Assembly: GCA_905221605.1 (NCBI GenBank)
Contig: CAJNDS010000127.1
Span: 1 to 64,000, forward strand
Direction of reading: 5' to 3'
Origin: Symbiodinium natans
Lineage: Eukaryota; Sar; Dinophyceae; Suessiales; Symbiodiniaceae
DNA: 64,000 nt
Below are positions 30,396-41,073 of the stretch, one piece after another. The translations under genes were made by a program, and so were the position numbers. Below the pieces are notes generated by a model. The model saw only the letters and a program-made list of their open reading frames with translations. It made no database searches and had not been told where the DNA came from. How positions within the stretch are numbered: the first letter of the stretch is position 1; the number at the start of each line of letters is the position of its first letter.

Positions 30396-30460
30396 GCTGG
30401 GTTTAGGGTTGAGGGTTTAGGGATTAGGGATTAGGGTTTGACGGTTGAGTGCTTAGGGCT
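30396..30460 (+). repeat. TTTAGGG-like repeats
   Basis: A short run of GGGTTTAGGG, GGGATTAGGG and GGGTTGAGGG variants lies downstream of FtsH copy 2. A similar array lies downstream of copy 1 at 21.8-22.0 kb. Confidence 0.75.
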
Positions 30461-30599
30461 TAAGGTTGTCTGGAGCTTCGAGTTCGTGTCAAGGTTCCAG
30501 CTTAAACTCTTCGGCTCGTGTCACTTAATTTGCGGCCGTGCTCACACCAGTTGAGCCCCCGGCCCTCAAGCCAGCGCGTCGGAGCAGGAAAACTCCGCC

Positions 30600-30600
<1 letters not shown>

Positions 30601-30636
<36 letters not shown>

Positions 30637-30835
30637 CGTGGGCGGGTTGAGGCGGGGGGTAGGGGGGGGGGTGGGGGGGGGGGACAGGGGAGGGGGGGGG
30701 GGAGGGGTAGGGGGGGGAGGGGGGGGGGGTGGGGGGGGTAGGGGGGGGGGTAGGGGGGGGGTAGGGGGGGGGGTAGGGGGGGGGGGTAAGGGGGGGTAGG
30801 GGCGGGGGGGGGGGAGGGGTAGGGGGGGATAGTGG
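30601..30835 (+). repeat. Extreme poly-G tract
   Basis: About 235 bp is almost pure G on the plus strand, including an uninterrupted run of 35 G at 30,602-30,636, with only scattered T, A and C. It can form many stacked G-quadruplexes. The glycine- and proline-rich open frames across it are translation artefacts. Length in the assembly may be unreliable. Confidence 0.9.
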
Positions 30836-31264
30836 GGTGGCGCCCTGCTGGGATGGGCTGCAACTGCCTCTGGTCCTGGCGAGACATCCGCTTGCGGACC
30901 CTCCTCTCCTAGGGGGGGTACCCATTTGAAGCAAAAAAAGGGGGCCGAAAAGTGGCTTTGGGCCTGGGGGGAGGATTTGGAGGGGGGTGCCTGTTTTGAC
31001 AACCTATACACCTTCGGCCCGAGGCCTCGGCGGATATTGTTGGGATGCACGTGCAAAATTCGGACGCCTCTAGCAGTCCAGATGAGCTCCTAATGAGAAA
31101 GCATGCCGATCTGATTTGGGCAAGCAGGTTAGTGCTTTCTGGAAATTCGTGAACTCAGGTTCAATTCCTATCGTAGTTTTTACTTTTAAATCGGGGTGCA
31201 CATGCAGACCAGAAGCACGTCTCAAGAAACAGAATCACGGAATCAAATGCAGTTGCCGAGCTTC

Positions 31265-31422
31265 GCTTTGGCCCACAAGAGGGTTTAGGGTTTAGGGTCT
31301 AGGGTTTAGGGTTGAGGGTTTAGGGTTTTAAGTTGTGGGGTAGTTATGGGTTGGTTTTAGGGTTTAGGGTTTTAGGGTTTTTGGGTTTTAGGGTTTTAGG
31401 GTTGAGGGTTTAGGTTTAGGGT

Positions 31423-31461
<39 letters not shown>

Positions 31462-31465
31462 GAAG
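31265..31465 (+). repeat. TTTAGGG / GGGTTGA array
   Basis: Several perfect TTTAGGG units occur near 31,280-31,330 and 31,355-31,400. They are followed by a nearly perfect 7-bp GGGTTGA array at about 31,415-31,460. The change of unit within one array shows local slippage after a TTTAGGG to TTGAGGG mutation. Confidence 0.85.
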
Positions 31466-31699
31466 ACCGTAGACCATGGGGGGGGATACCTAGGGGGGGG
31501 GGGGCCCAAAACGCACAGCGCACAACCATACATACACTCATATTTGTTTTGTTTGTCCACATACACGAATCTACATGGAGGCTCCGGGCTACACGCGGCC
31601 CGTGTCCCTGTCGTATACATGCAAATTTTTTGTGCTTTTGGGTGCAGGCTTCGGAGCTTTCCCCAAGACTGTGCGACTCGGGGTTCAGGGTTCCCAGAG

Positions 31700-32589
31700 G
31701 GAGTCTAAGCTGAAATTGAAGACTCTGAACGCACTCCCACCGCAGCGCGGCACACGACTGTTCCTCGCGACGCAGCATTCTCCTGCTTCAAGTGGTTTGC
31801 TTGCAACCATGGGTCTCATCAAAAGTCTTCGTGGGTTGGAGCTCCAGCTAGCAATCATGGCATACGATGGACAGCAGAATTCTGTAGCTGTCGTTGTCGT
31901 GTCCATCATTGCCGATTCTCACATGGCCAAGGGCATTCAGGTGCGCATTCAGATGCTTGTGGCTTGTAATGGCTTGTTGCTGCATGCTTCGTGCTTGTTC
32001 TTCACCAGCAAAGCACATGCCAGAATAGCTTGATGTCACGAGTTGTCGTTGCGTGCAGCTGTGAAGCTCACTCATATTCCGCGTTGTTGCTGCCGTCCCT
32101 GCGTGTGTTCGGCATGGAGCCAGGCACTGCTGAAACTTTATTCTTTTTGGCACGTTGCTGCATAGCCTGCATGTGCGGTTATGCTTTTCGTCGTTTCAGG
32201 TCAGGGCGCCGTTGAGCTCGCCAAGGCTACGTCCACCAGCGCATTGTTCTCCCGCAACATGGCCATTAGCAGCATTTCTTCCTGACGGTTGGGGCTTGTA
32301 AGTTGGGAGGCCGACATGTTGCTGCACACACTTTTATTTTCGACTGAGGCATCCTTGCGCGTACACGCGGCAGCCCCTCGGCTGATTTGCGATGACAGAG
32401 ACATCATGAGACATCTGTACGATGTAGTACATGCAAGCTTGCTCAGATTGCCTCTTCTGCAGGTCAGATTCCATTTGTGGCGGGCGTCCCCCTCTCGGCT
32501 GAGGGAGACGGTGTGTACGCTGGAACCGTGAAGACCGGGTTAGAAAACCTTGCGCTCGTTGAGCAGATTGTGTTGAAGCAGTCTTCATA
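31700..32589 (+). CDS. Possible GlcG/HbpS-like (PF03928-type) protein, multi-exon
   Basis: Three exon-like pieces on the plus strand fit a small haem/vitamin-binding-like fold in order. The first, to about 31,940, contains LELQLAIMAYDGQQNSVAVV, like the helix-strand start of the family. The second, from about 32,203, contains GAVELAKATSTSALFSRNM, like the KA-TA-F-R region. The third, 32,463-32,589, contains QIPFVAGVPLSAEGDGVYAG, like the GG-P-GAIGVSG end, and stops with TAA. AG acceptors precede the second and third. The fit is partial and from memory; the function of this family is poorly defined. Another small protein is possible. Confidence 0.3.
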
Positions 32590-35500
32590 AAAGTCGTACA
32601 TTGTATTTACAAGCGAGTTGGCACCAGAAACGCCTTGCAGGATTGCGCTCTCCAACAAGTTTTGGTTCTACTATGACAACATTGTGTGGCTTGCTTCGAT
32701 CAGGTTTGCAATGCAAGAGAAAGCTTTTGCATTCGTGGAGACATTTAAGGCTCTTGACGCTGTTCCTGCCCGCTGGATTCGTTTGGTTGCTTGGTGGGGC
32801 AACGCCAGCAATCAACCGGCTTGAGTTTGCTTTAGTTTGCTTGAGTTGTGTCAATGTGCAAGCGAGGTTTATGAATCGTGTCCCCAAGTGAGAGCTGATC
32901 CTTCCCATGACGCAAGTGAGCCTCGAGCTTGTGTACTGTGTGTATTGTCCAGCTTCACTAGCTGCAGCGGACCCAGTGTTTTTGAGCCGTAGACGACCAA
33001 GACCTGATACAAAAGCACATTCTGTATTTTAAATATTATGTTGACGCTCCGTCCGGCAGTCTGTGAGAGTATTGAGCTCTTCACGAATGCGTTTGAAGGA
33101 GAAAAGCCTGTCGTTGGCACATGAGCCCGAAAAGCCCTCGAAGCTGGGGATGAAGACACCGAAGTTGATACAAATTCCTAATAACATTTTTCGTTATCTG
33201 TGGGGGCTTGCCGGCAGGTGGAGACTCTGGGCGCCTAGCTGGAGTCGAGGCGACCTGGCTCGTCTTATGCACAATCACAGTGCTAAGTATATGCAAGAAT
33301 TGCAAGGCACAGCTAGCAGTGCTGTACAGCTTGCAAAGTGTCTGTGCTTGAACTTTTGCGATACTACGCAGTCCGTGTCCCATAGTTTTCTGGGACAATG
33401 TTGCAGATCCCTCTTCATGGAACTACAGTACAAGTTGCCGAGTAGAAACACACAGAGGCAGGGGTTCTAACAAGCAAAACTGTGTGGCAAGCGAGGCTCC
33501 GTGTACTCATGCCCTCCGAGAGTGCCGCCGAGCAACTTGCTGGAAGTCTCGTCGAGGCACACAGCCAGAATTTGAGTTTCGCACGGCCTACAGGGTACGG
33601 GGCCTAACTTAAACTTCCGGAAACAAAGCCTGCTGTGAGTCAAGACATAGCGCATAAAACGGATGGGCAGGTCTCAAAAGGCTTCAAAGGGCTTGAACGT
33701 TCCATATGTTCCAGAAGCAGCGCTTTCAGGGTTGGGCGAGGAATGCTGTGCCCATTGGTTTCAGCATGTTTCAGCATTGCTCTAACGCAGGTTGTGGCGG
33801 GAGGCAAGCTTCTGGCTACCGGTGAGCCCTTGAAACTCGCCAACTGCTTACACCATCTTACACTGTTGAGTACCTTTGACACGTTTTTAAAAGTTCACGT
33901 GCCGACGATTGACATATCTTGACATGTGTTTCGGTCTGGATGCCGTCTGCATGGTGTCGTCCTTCAGGTCCTGCCCGAGGTTGAACGGGCAGAGCATCAA
34001 GTTGTCCTGCAGGTCGGAGGCTCTACTTTCACATGAAGGAGCAAGCCTGAATGTTTGAGGAACCCTTCTGGATTGAATTTCCTCGGGAACTAAGGCAACG
34101 GTGATCCTGTACCAGCGCTTCTCTTCAACGGCGGTTGCTTCGCCGGAGCCTGTATTTAATTTGTGCCACGTGCATGTCTCCTGCGATGCCTCTGTTAACT
34201 CACTAGGCCTGACCTCGAAAAGCTCGAGCGAGCCGTCAGCACCACAGAGTCACAGAACCACCAGAGCTTTGTCAGTAGGCCGCCCGTGAACATTGACGGA
34301 TCATGCCAGGTCAGCGAGCTTGCGCTGCCCACTCTCTTGAAGTTCGGCCAGCGTCTGACTGCACGCCGAGCCTTTCAGGCCCTTCGAAGAGCGGCTAGTT
34401 AGAAGCAGAGCCACGTGAATTCACTTTTTGTCTGCCTCTTTTTGTGGAGGCAGCTTGTGCCTTGACACCGCTGTTAAACCGAGCAGCGGTGCTGGCAGCA
34501 CAGTGCTGTGCCCTGGCAATCAAAGGCCGGTTCCCATGGCTTCCCTCTGTCGTCCCTGCCGTCCTTGCCGCTGTTGCCGTGCTCCTACCTAGCGTGTGCC
34601 TTGCTTCCACTGGAAGGACCTTGGAAAGCCGACGTTGTCCTGCCGTTCTGCGAAGCAGTTACGGACCTGAACGAGGCACTCTTAATGGACAGCAGCCTAG
34701 TCAAGACGTGGACCTCTTCTGACTACCATGTCCTGCACTACCTTTTATAAGAAGCGCATGTGTAGTCTGCGCCGCCACTGACAGCGAGACTCTAAAATGC
34801 GGGGGGCTCTGGCAGGTCTTCTCCCATGCCGTCATTGCGCGCGCAGAAATGCTGCGACCCTTTGATGCCTCGAGGTGGCCCCAACCCAATCCCAACCCAC
34901 GTGCAATCTAGTCAGTTGCACCTGGCCTGTAATGCCACCTCTGATGCTTTGCATCCCTGCAGGATTTTTGCCTCGCACAAGCACTTCGACGAATGCCAAG
35001 CAGCGGCCGCCAAAGCTGTAGCTGCTTCTGGTCGTGGGCTGAGCTTGTTGATGCGCGGAGTCGCGCCACACGCCCGTGAACAAGCAAGGATATGAAGATG
35101 ACTTGTGGCTGTGATTTCGGCATTTTGCGCCCAGTGTGTCGGCCAACAGACAAGAAAGCAAACAAGCAACCCTGTTCCCAGAAAGCTTGCGTTCCCGGTC
35201 TTTCAGGCAGCATGTCTTGGCATGCAATCGGGGCAACTTGGGCTCAACAAAAGGAATGGCTCGGGATTTGCCAGCCGACCCCAATCTTCGGTGCTTGCAA
35301 ATGGGGAGGCCTCGCAAATGAGTACATGCCTGCTGAGTCAGCAGCGTGGTATGCATGCGTTATAGTGCATTTCCCTGCTGTCACGTTGATTTTTGTGAAG
35401 TCCAGCTTTGGTCTCGATGGTCCTCAATGTAAGCTGTCTTTTGTCATTAAGTTTGACTTAGTTAGGCAGTCAGGCACGACATCGCACGGATGTGTATAGT

Positions 35501-36264
35501 ACGAACATGCCTGGGCTCGTGTGCAGCTCCGTCGATGCTGGTGCTGCTGCACTTTCAGCGCACCTTCGGCACGGCTTCAACAATTTCTTCTGCAACAAAG
35601 GTTAAGTTCAAGTAATGCCGTATCCTGCCTGCCATGGCTGGAACTAACATTGCAGCAGCTTGGAAGCATGCGTTTTTGTTCATGATGGCGAGACTGTTCG
35701 CCAACTGTTAGCTGTTTTTTGTTATCAGCTGTGTCATGCATGCCTTGCACATCTCGAGTCCTGCGGTTAGTTGAAGAGGTGAGTTTCATGCTGTGTTTGC
35801 CGAGGCATGCTGCTGGACGTGTCCAGTTCAGACCTTGCGAGGACCGCGTGCCGAGGGATGTCTGTCTGCTCTGTGAGTGTGTACGACACGGTCCACCTCC
35901 TTGTTGTCACCGTAACATCTCTTAAATTGATGCATCGTAGGTTGGCGCCGCTTCCCTCCAAGCCGGTCCACCGCTGGCGCTACGAGCAGCTCAGGCCACG
36001 TGTTTAAGGCTACGAGTTGCGCATCGTTGAAACGTGCTGCTGCCTTTGCGGGCAATCTCTTTCTGCAAGGCACTTCTGGGAGACCAGCTGCTCCCAATAC
36101 TCGGAGAAAGTCTCGATAGATGCAGCGTGCTCAAGCGATGCCTCCATTGACAGGAACAGCACGTACAGACCGATTGATGCACAGCTACTGATCGGGATCT
36201 GTTGCTCGACTTGCGATTGCTCATTCTTGCTTCGATTCCCTCTTGCTGCTGGCTTGCATTGGCA

Positions 36265-36330
36265 TCTCTATTTCTCTCCCTCTCTCTCTTTCTCAGTCTC
36301 TGTCTCTCTCTCTCTCTCAACTTCATCTCT
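36265..36330 (+). repeat. TC-rich microsatellite
   Basis: CTCTCTCTCT tracts are interrupted by TTTCTCAGTCTCTG. This is ordinary polypyrimidine low complexity. Confidence 0.8.
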
Positions 36331-37024
36331 TTCGTCTTTCGGTAGGCGTTGTGAGCTTGTTGCAGCTACTTGCAGTTCATCCTGTGCCGGGCTCACGAGC
36401 CACGACTGGTCGCAATTCCAGGACTGCGGCAAAACGGATGTGGTTTAAACCGGCCCCCACCTCGCTGTCTTGTGCCGGTGCCCGGCATTTTCGATATCCA
36501 CATTTCTATGCCGGAATTGTGGGGTTCCATCTTCGCACATCATGCAAAAATCGGGAAAGCAGTTCTGGGCTCCTGTGCGGGGCCCGTGCAATCGGACCTC
36601 GAACCAACAGCACGCAGGGGTAGGGGCACATGACTTACATGACCCCTCCCACCAGACGCATTCTTGGGATGGTTGAGGTTCTGGCAATTCTGCTGCTTCA
36701 GGCTGCAGGACAGGTCGATTTGTTTGGGGGCAAAGTATGGGATCCCAGCCCAAAGCTTGACAGGAGCAGAGGTGTCATTGGCCAACCGAGAAGCTTTGCT
36801 CCAAGATCTTAGGGGTGCGGACACGTTCCACGACAGTATGCGCTATCATTGACTCTGCATCTTTGCCAGATGCAAAAGCTCAGGCCGTGATGCGGCGGCT
36901 TCATGGCTGCGCGTGTCGCCATCCGGGCGAAGTGCCAGCAGCTTAATTCTGCAGGACTTGGAAGTGTGCAAAGCGCTTGTACCCGTGACCCGGCATCATC
37001 TTTCCCTCACACATGTTGCAGGGT

Positions 37025-37075
37025 CGGCATGGCATAGCCATGCCATAGCCATGCCGTAGCCATACTATAGCCACA
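37025..37075 (+). repeat. CATAGCCATGC short tandem repeats
   Basis: Four to five imperfect copies of GGCATGGCATAGCCATGCC-like sequence are partly palindromic (GGCAT/ATGCC). A local hairpin is possible. Confidence 0.6.
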
Positions 37076-38501
37076 CCTATCTGACCCTTGGTGGACCTTG
37101 GTGAGACTGCAGAATCAGGCGACTAAATGAGAACTATTGCTCAAGGAGTGCTCAAGGGCTCCCAGGCTGCCGTTTCCTTTTGACACTGGCCATGCGTGGG
37201 CATGTAGCGAAAGCTGCTTTGACTGTAATAGTGTCTTGATTCATACCCAGGCATTTGCTTACTGGCATCATGAGGTTCTGTACGATATTGAGCTTGTGGG
37301 AAGACATGCCAGCATCACAGTTCATAAGTCACGTTGCGAGATGCCCTATCAGTCATATGAGATGGTTTAACTCATTTTCGGCACATGTTGCCTAACGTTG
37401 TCCAGCTTTCCTTGTACTCTTGTTGGTGGTGACCAGAGGTTCACAGATGAGCTGGATGCTTGCACTCCTGAAATTCGTCGCAGCGGTGGTCTGAAGGCAT
37501 TTTGACTTGTGCTGAAGGCATTTGACTGTGCCAAGTTGTGCTCCAGATGCGCGACATCCGACAATCGATGGCATGAGATGACACTCGTTGCACGCCTGGC
37601 CAGGCATGGATACTGGCCTTGGTTCGCGGAGGTGCACCTCTCTTTTGCTTTTTTTTTTTATATCGTGCCTTTGGTTTTGCATGTGCACAAATTGTTCTCA
37701 TTCTCTTCGAAGTGCTGGAATCTCTGTTCTGTCACCTGGTGTCCCTGTGCCACTGAGAGCATGCGCCCTGCGACCCCCTATTCCAGCAATCGCATCCTGG
37801 GTTTGAGCGGCGTGGGTACTTCATGTCGGTCAAGTGGCATGCAGGGCATTGGAGACCACCAGGTGCAGACCCCACGGTCTCTTTCGCAGCATCTCTTGGT
37901 AAAGTGGGCCAGTAGCTTAGCAAAGACGCCACGCAGCTTGAAAATCATGTCGCTCAAAAGGTAGTTTTTGTTCTCACCGAGGTTCTTCCACACTCACGCC
38001 ACGAAGCATCAAGACCTGGCATCGGCCGTTTCTGCTTTCGGTAGGAGGCTGACTTTCAAAGTTATGAACAGCGATTAGCAGGTCATGCGCAGCCAAGTCG
38101 CCCAATCACTAAGGCTTCATACAAGTCCTCTGGACGTGAAGGTGGCTTGAGCGGCGCCGTGGCACAAGGCCTTTTGAAGGCCCGGGCGTGTATGAGTGTG
38201 TGTGGACGATGCCTGGTAGCATTGGTGTGGTTGTGGCCTACAAAAGTGGTTGGCTTGCTCGATCTCGCTGTTAAGTTGTGCCACCGGAGGACTCGCAGCG
38301 GCTGGTGCTGGGGGATCAGGCGAGCTGACTGTTGACAACGAGGAATTGTGGAAACAAAGGGCAGGAGCTTTGACAGCCGATCTTGATGGCGGAGTGGAAT
38401 CTGGTGGGCAGGTGCCAACCGATGATCGGGATCGACATGGGGTGCGAGTCTGAAATGCCACGCGGAAGTGCAGACAAGGATTGGTCAGTGTAGCATCCCA
38501 G

Positions 38502-41073
38502 GATACGCCCCTACATCTCGCTGCATCTCTTGACCGCAAGCCGCAGCCTGAGATGATCGAAAGCTCAGACTGCAGCGAAGGAACAGTTCAAGAGCAGCCT
38601 GTGTGTATGCTTCGACTCATGACCAAGGCATGCTCCACTCGGATCCTTGCTCTTGAGCAAAGGTGCAGACAGCAACGCGCAGGACATGACAATTCGATCA
38701 TTGGGCGTTTCTCTCTTTCCTTGGTCAGGTCTAAGTTTCCTAGCCGGCTTGCGGTCTAGAACTGCCACCTTAGCGCAGTCTTCGCTACCAGGTAGCGCAT
38801 TCGCATGTAAGTTTCAAGGTTGCACCGTTGAGGGTGAGGAGGCTGGAACTCCGTGCAAAAGTGTACGAGATGCTTTGATGGTTTCTTCAAAGCGATGTTG
38901 CAAGAATTCACATAAGACACCCCATCACACAGAAGCAGGTTGTGGTGGCATGGCTCCTTTTGTGCGCTCTGTATAGCACTTCTCAGAAAGCTCGTAGAAG
39001 GACAGGCATCTTGCCACTCCTCTGCACAAAGCCGCTGGTGGCCACAAGAATTTGGTGCAGGAGCGCTGCTTTGCGACCTAGTCTTCCTCAGACTCCACAT
39101 TTTCGACATCTCAAAATTGTAGAGCGCCGAAGAACTGAAGAGCAGGAACTGGTGAACCACGGAGCGGAAGTTGGACCCGAACCAAGTATGTTGTGTTTTT
39201 TCAGAAGACGTGTTGTTTCGATTTTTTCATAGGCTTTAGGGCGACAAGTCTGAGGCAGGCAAGATCGCTGGAGTTCTACGCCTCTTCATCGGGCAGCGGA
39301 GCATGGCAAGGCTGTTCGGTCATTGTTAGAGCTCTGTAAACTCTTTCATAAATGATTTCCGTCAGTTCAAGCAAAGACCGTCTACCGTTAACATTCATGT
39401 AACGTTCACGCTGGACACTCCCTGCAAGAAAATCTGAGAGCAGGCGGACATTGCCCAACTGCTGCTTGACAAGGGTGCAACTTGTGAGAGTCTGAGATGC
39501 GCATTCACGAAGCTTTGGAGCACCGGGCATGGCGTGACATCCATGACACAATCTCTCGTTGCCACCTCATTCGCAAACTACCCAAAGGCATGGCCGATGG
39601 CTGGGGAGCCACCCCGCTTCACCGGGCTGCAGCTCGCGGCCAGCTGGTCGGCTCCCTCAATGTTTCGTCATGTTTCATCATGTTTCGTCTATGCTTCGTC
39701 TATGATTCGACATCATGAGTTCTGTTGGGAAGCGTTGCGCCATCGTGGGGACTCATCGGATGTTTGCATTTGTTGCAGGCAGTGGTCGAGACACTGCTCG
39801 CAAGTCGAGCCGAGACAAACGTAGAGGACAGCCTTCAGCCCTCTGCTTTCCTGCTGCCTTCCTGCTGGCCATAGTGCGGTGGTTCAGGATCGGCGAGGTG
39901 AGCGGCCACTGCACCTGGCCTCTTCTCGTGGTGACTATGCAGTTTCAGCCCTGGCCGTGTGAGGGACGAATGCTCCTTGAGTGCTTCTTAAGTCTCGCAC
40001 AGGTCGTGAAACTTCTCCTGGAGCACCATGGCGAAGCCAGTGCTCGCAGTCGCTGCTTGGCCTCGTCCCAGAATGGTTTCATGGGGGCTCAGGCAAAAAA
40101 CAAATTGAGTCGGAAAAGAACGCTGGGGACTTCGAGCTAAACAATCAAATGTTGATGCAGAGTTGTGGCAGGAATGCGAGGCGCCAGACGGTGCAGTAGC
40201 CCAGTATCGTCCAGCGTCCTACAAGGGTTGCTCAAATCTCACCTCCCATACTCTCTACCGAGCGTACCAGCCGGCAGGTCGATCCTGTCCCAAGGGCACC
40301 AATCGAAACTTCAAGTGATGTCACCTTATTTTCTGCACAATTCTGTCACTTAAGTCACTTGGGTTGGACATTTCAACGCTATGCCGGCCTGGGCGGGAAG
40401 CCCGGGCAATTTCGGCGCCTACATGAAGATGTGGTAGAGGTCCACAAGGGCTGTGTTAGATGGTCCATAGACAGGGGTCCAGAGCGTGTCCAATAGCGAG
40501 AACATGGGCCCGTGTCCATGTCAGGGCAGGTCCGAGTGTCCTTGTGTGTCCGTGTGTGTCCATCATGTGTGTGCGTGTGTGTCTCTCACAAAGGGTCTCA
40601 AGGTGGTGCATGGGGGTTGTAAGGAGGAAGCCAAAGGGGATCGGTCCACAGAAGGGGGAGGTCCGGATCAAAGGCGCATGGGTCCAGAATGTGCATGGGT
40701 TTATAAGGGGTTTATTGACGCAGACAGTTCCACAACATTCCAGCAGCAGTGACGGGGTGCAATGAAGGGGTTCATTGGGCGCCTGGTCGGCCAAAACGAA
40801 TGCGTACTGTTCACTACCTACGACCCGAAACCTCGCCAGGTATACTTTAAATGATGCTGTGCGTCCAGTGCAGCAGTGTTTCCCGAAACAGAGTGATGCA
40901 GAGCCACAGAAAACAAGACAACGCAGCCAAATAGTTACACATTTCATAAGAAGCAAGGTATCGGCAAGACGCCTGAAGACTGCGCTCGAGATCATGGTCA
41001 CATGGATGTGGTGACGCGGCTCAATCTTGCAAGGTGCGAGGCTGTACTTTCAAAGAAGTCCGATGCCAGGTGA
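38502..41073 (+). CDS. Ankyrin-repeat protein, multi-exon
   Basis: Scattered plus-strand exons encode ankyrin signatures in order. DTPLHLAAS is at 38,502; LLLSKGADSNAQD at about 38,645-38,690; ELVNHGAEV at about 39,145-39,175; ADIAQLLLDKGATCESL at 39,444-39,494; GATPLHRAAARGQL ends at 39,646; VVKLLLEHHGEASARS runs 40,003-40,050; and IGKTPEDCARDHGHMDVV leads to a TGA at 41,071-41,073. Most pieces follow an AG acceptor, and GQL joins naturally to VVKLLL across the 39,647-40,002 intron. Ankyrin repeats mediate protein-protein contact; the partner cannot be inferred. The N-terminus and exact exon borders are unresolved, and more than one gene could be involved. Confidence 0.6.
40470..40600 (+). 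repeat. Degenerate GTGTCC / GTGTGT repeats
   Basis: Repeated GTGTCC with GTGTGTCC and GTGTGTGCG variants lie within an intron-sized gap of the ankyrin gene model. Confidence 0.6.

Larger units (their letters stand above)
32600..38490. other. Unassigned ~5.9 kb
   Basis: There are many short open frames on both strands with no family I can name. Exon-like pieces without identity occur near 33,065-33,120 (ELFTNAFEGEKPVVGT), 34,450-34,720 and 34,970-35,095 (an Ala-rich helical stretch). They may belong to plus-strand genes whose exons are too short to recognise. A TC-rich tract lies at 36,265-36,330 and short CATAGCCATGC repeats at 37,025-37,075. Confidence 0.45.

Noticed and set aside
30502-31056. 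Glycine- or proline-rich proteins over the poly-G tract
   Set aside because: They only translate homopolymer sequence in each frame.
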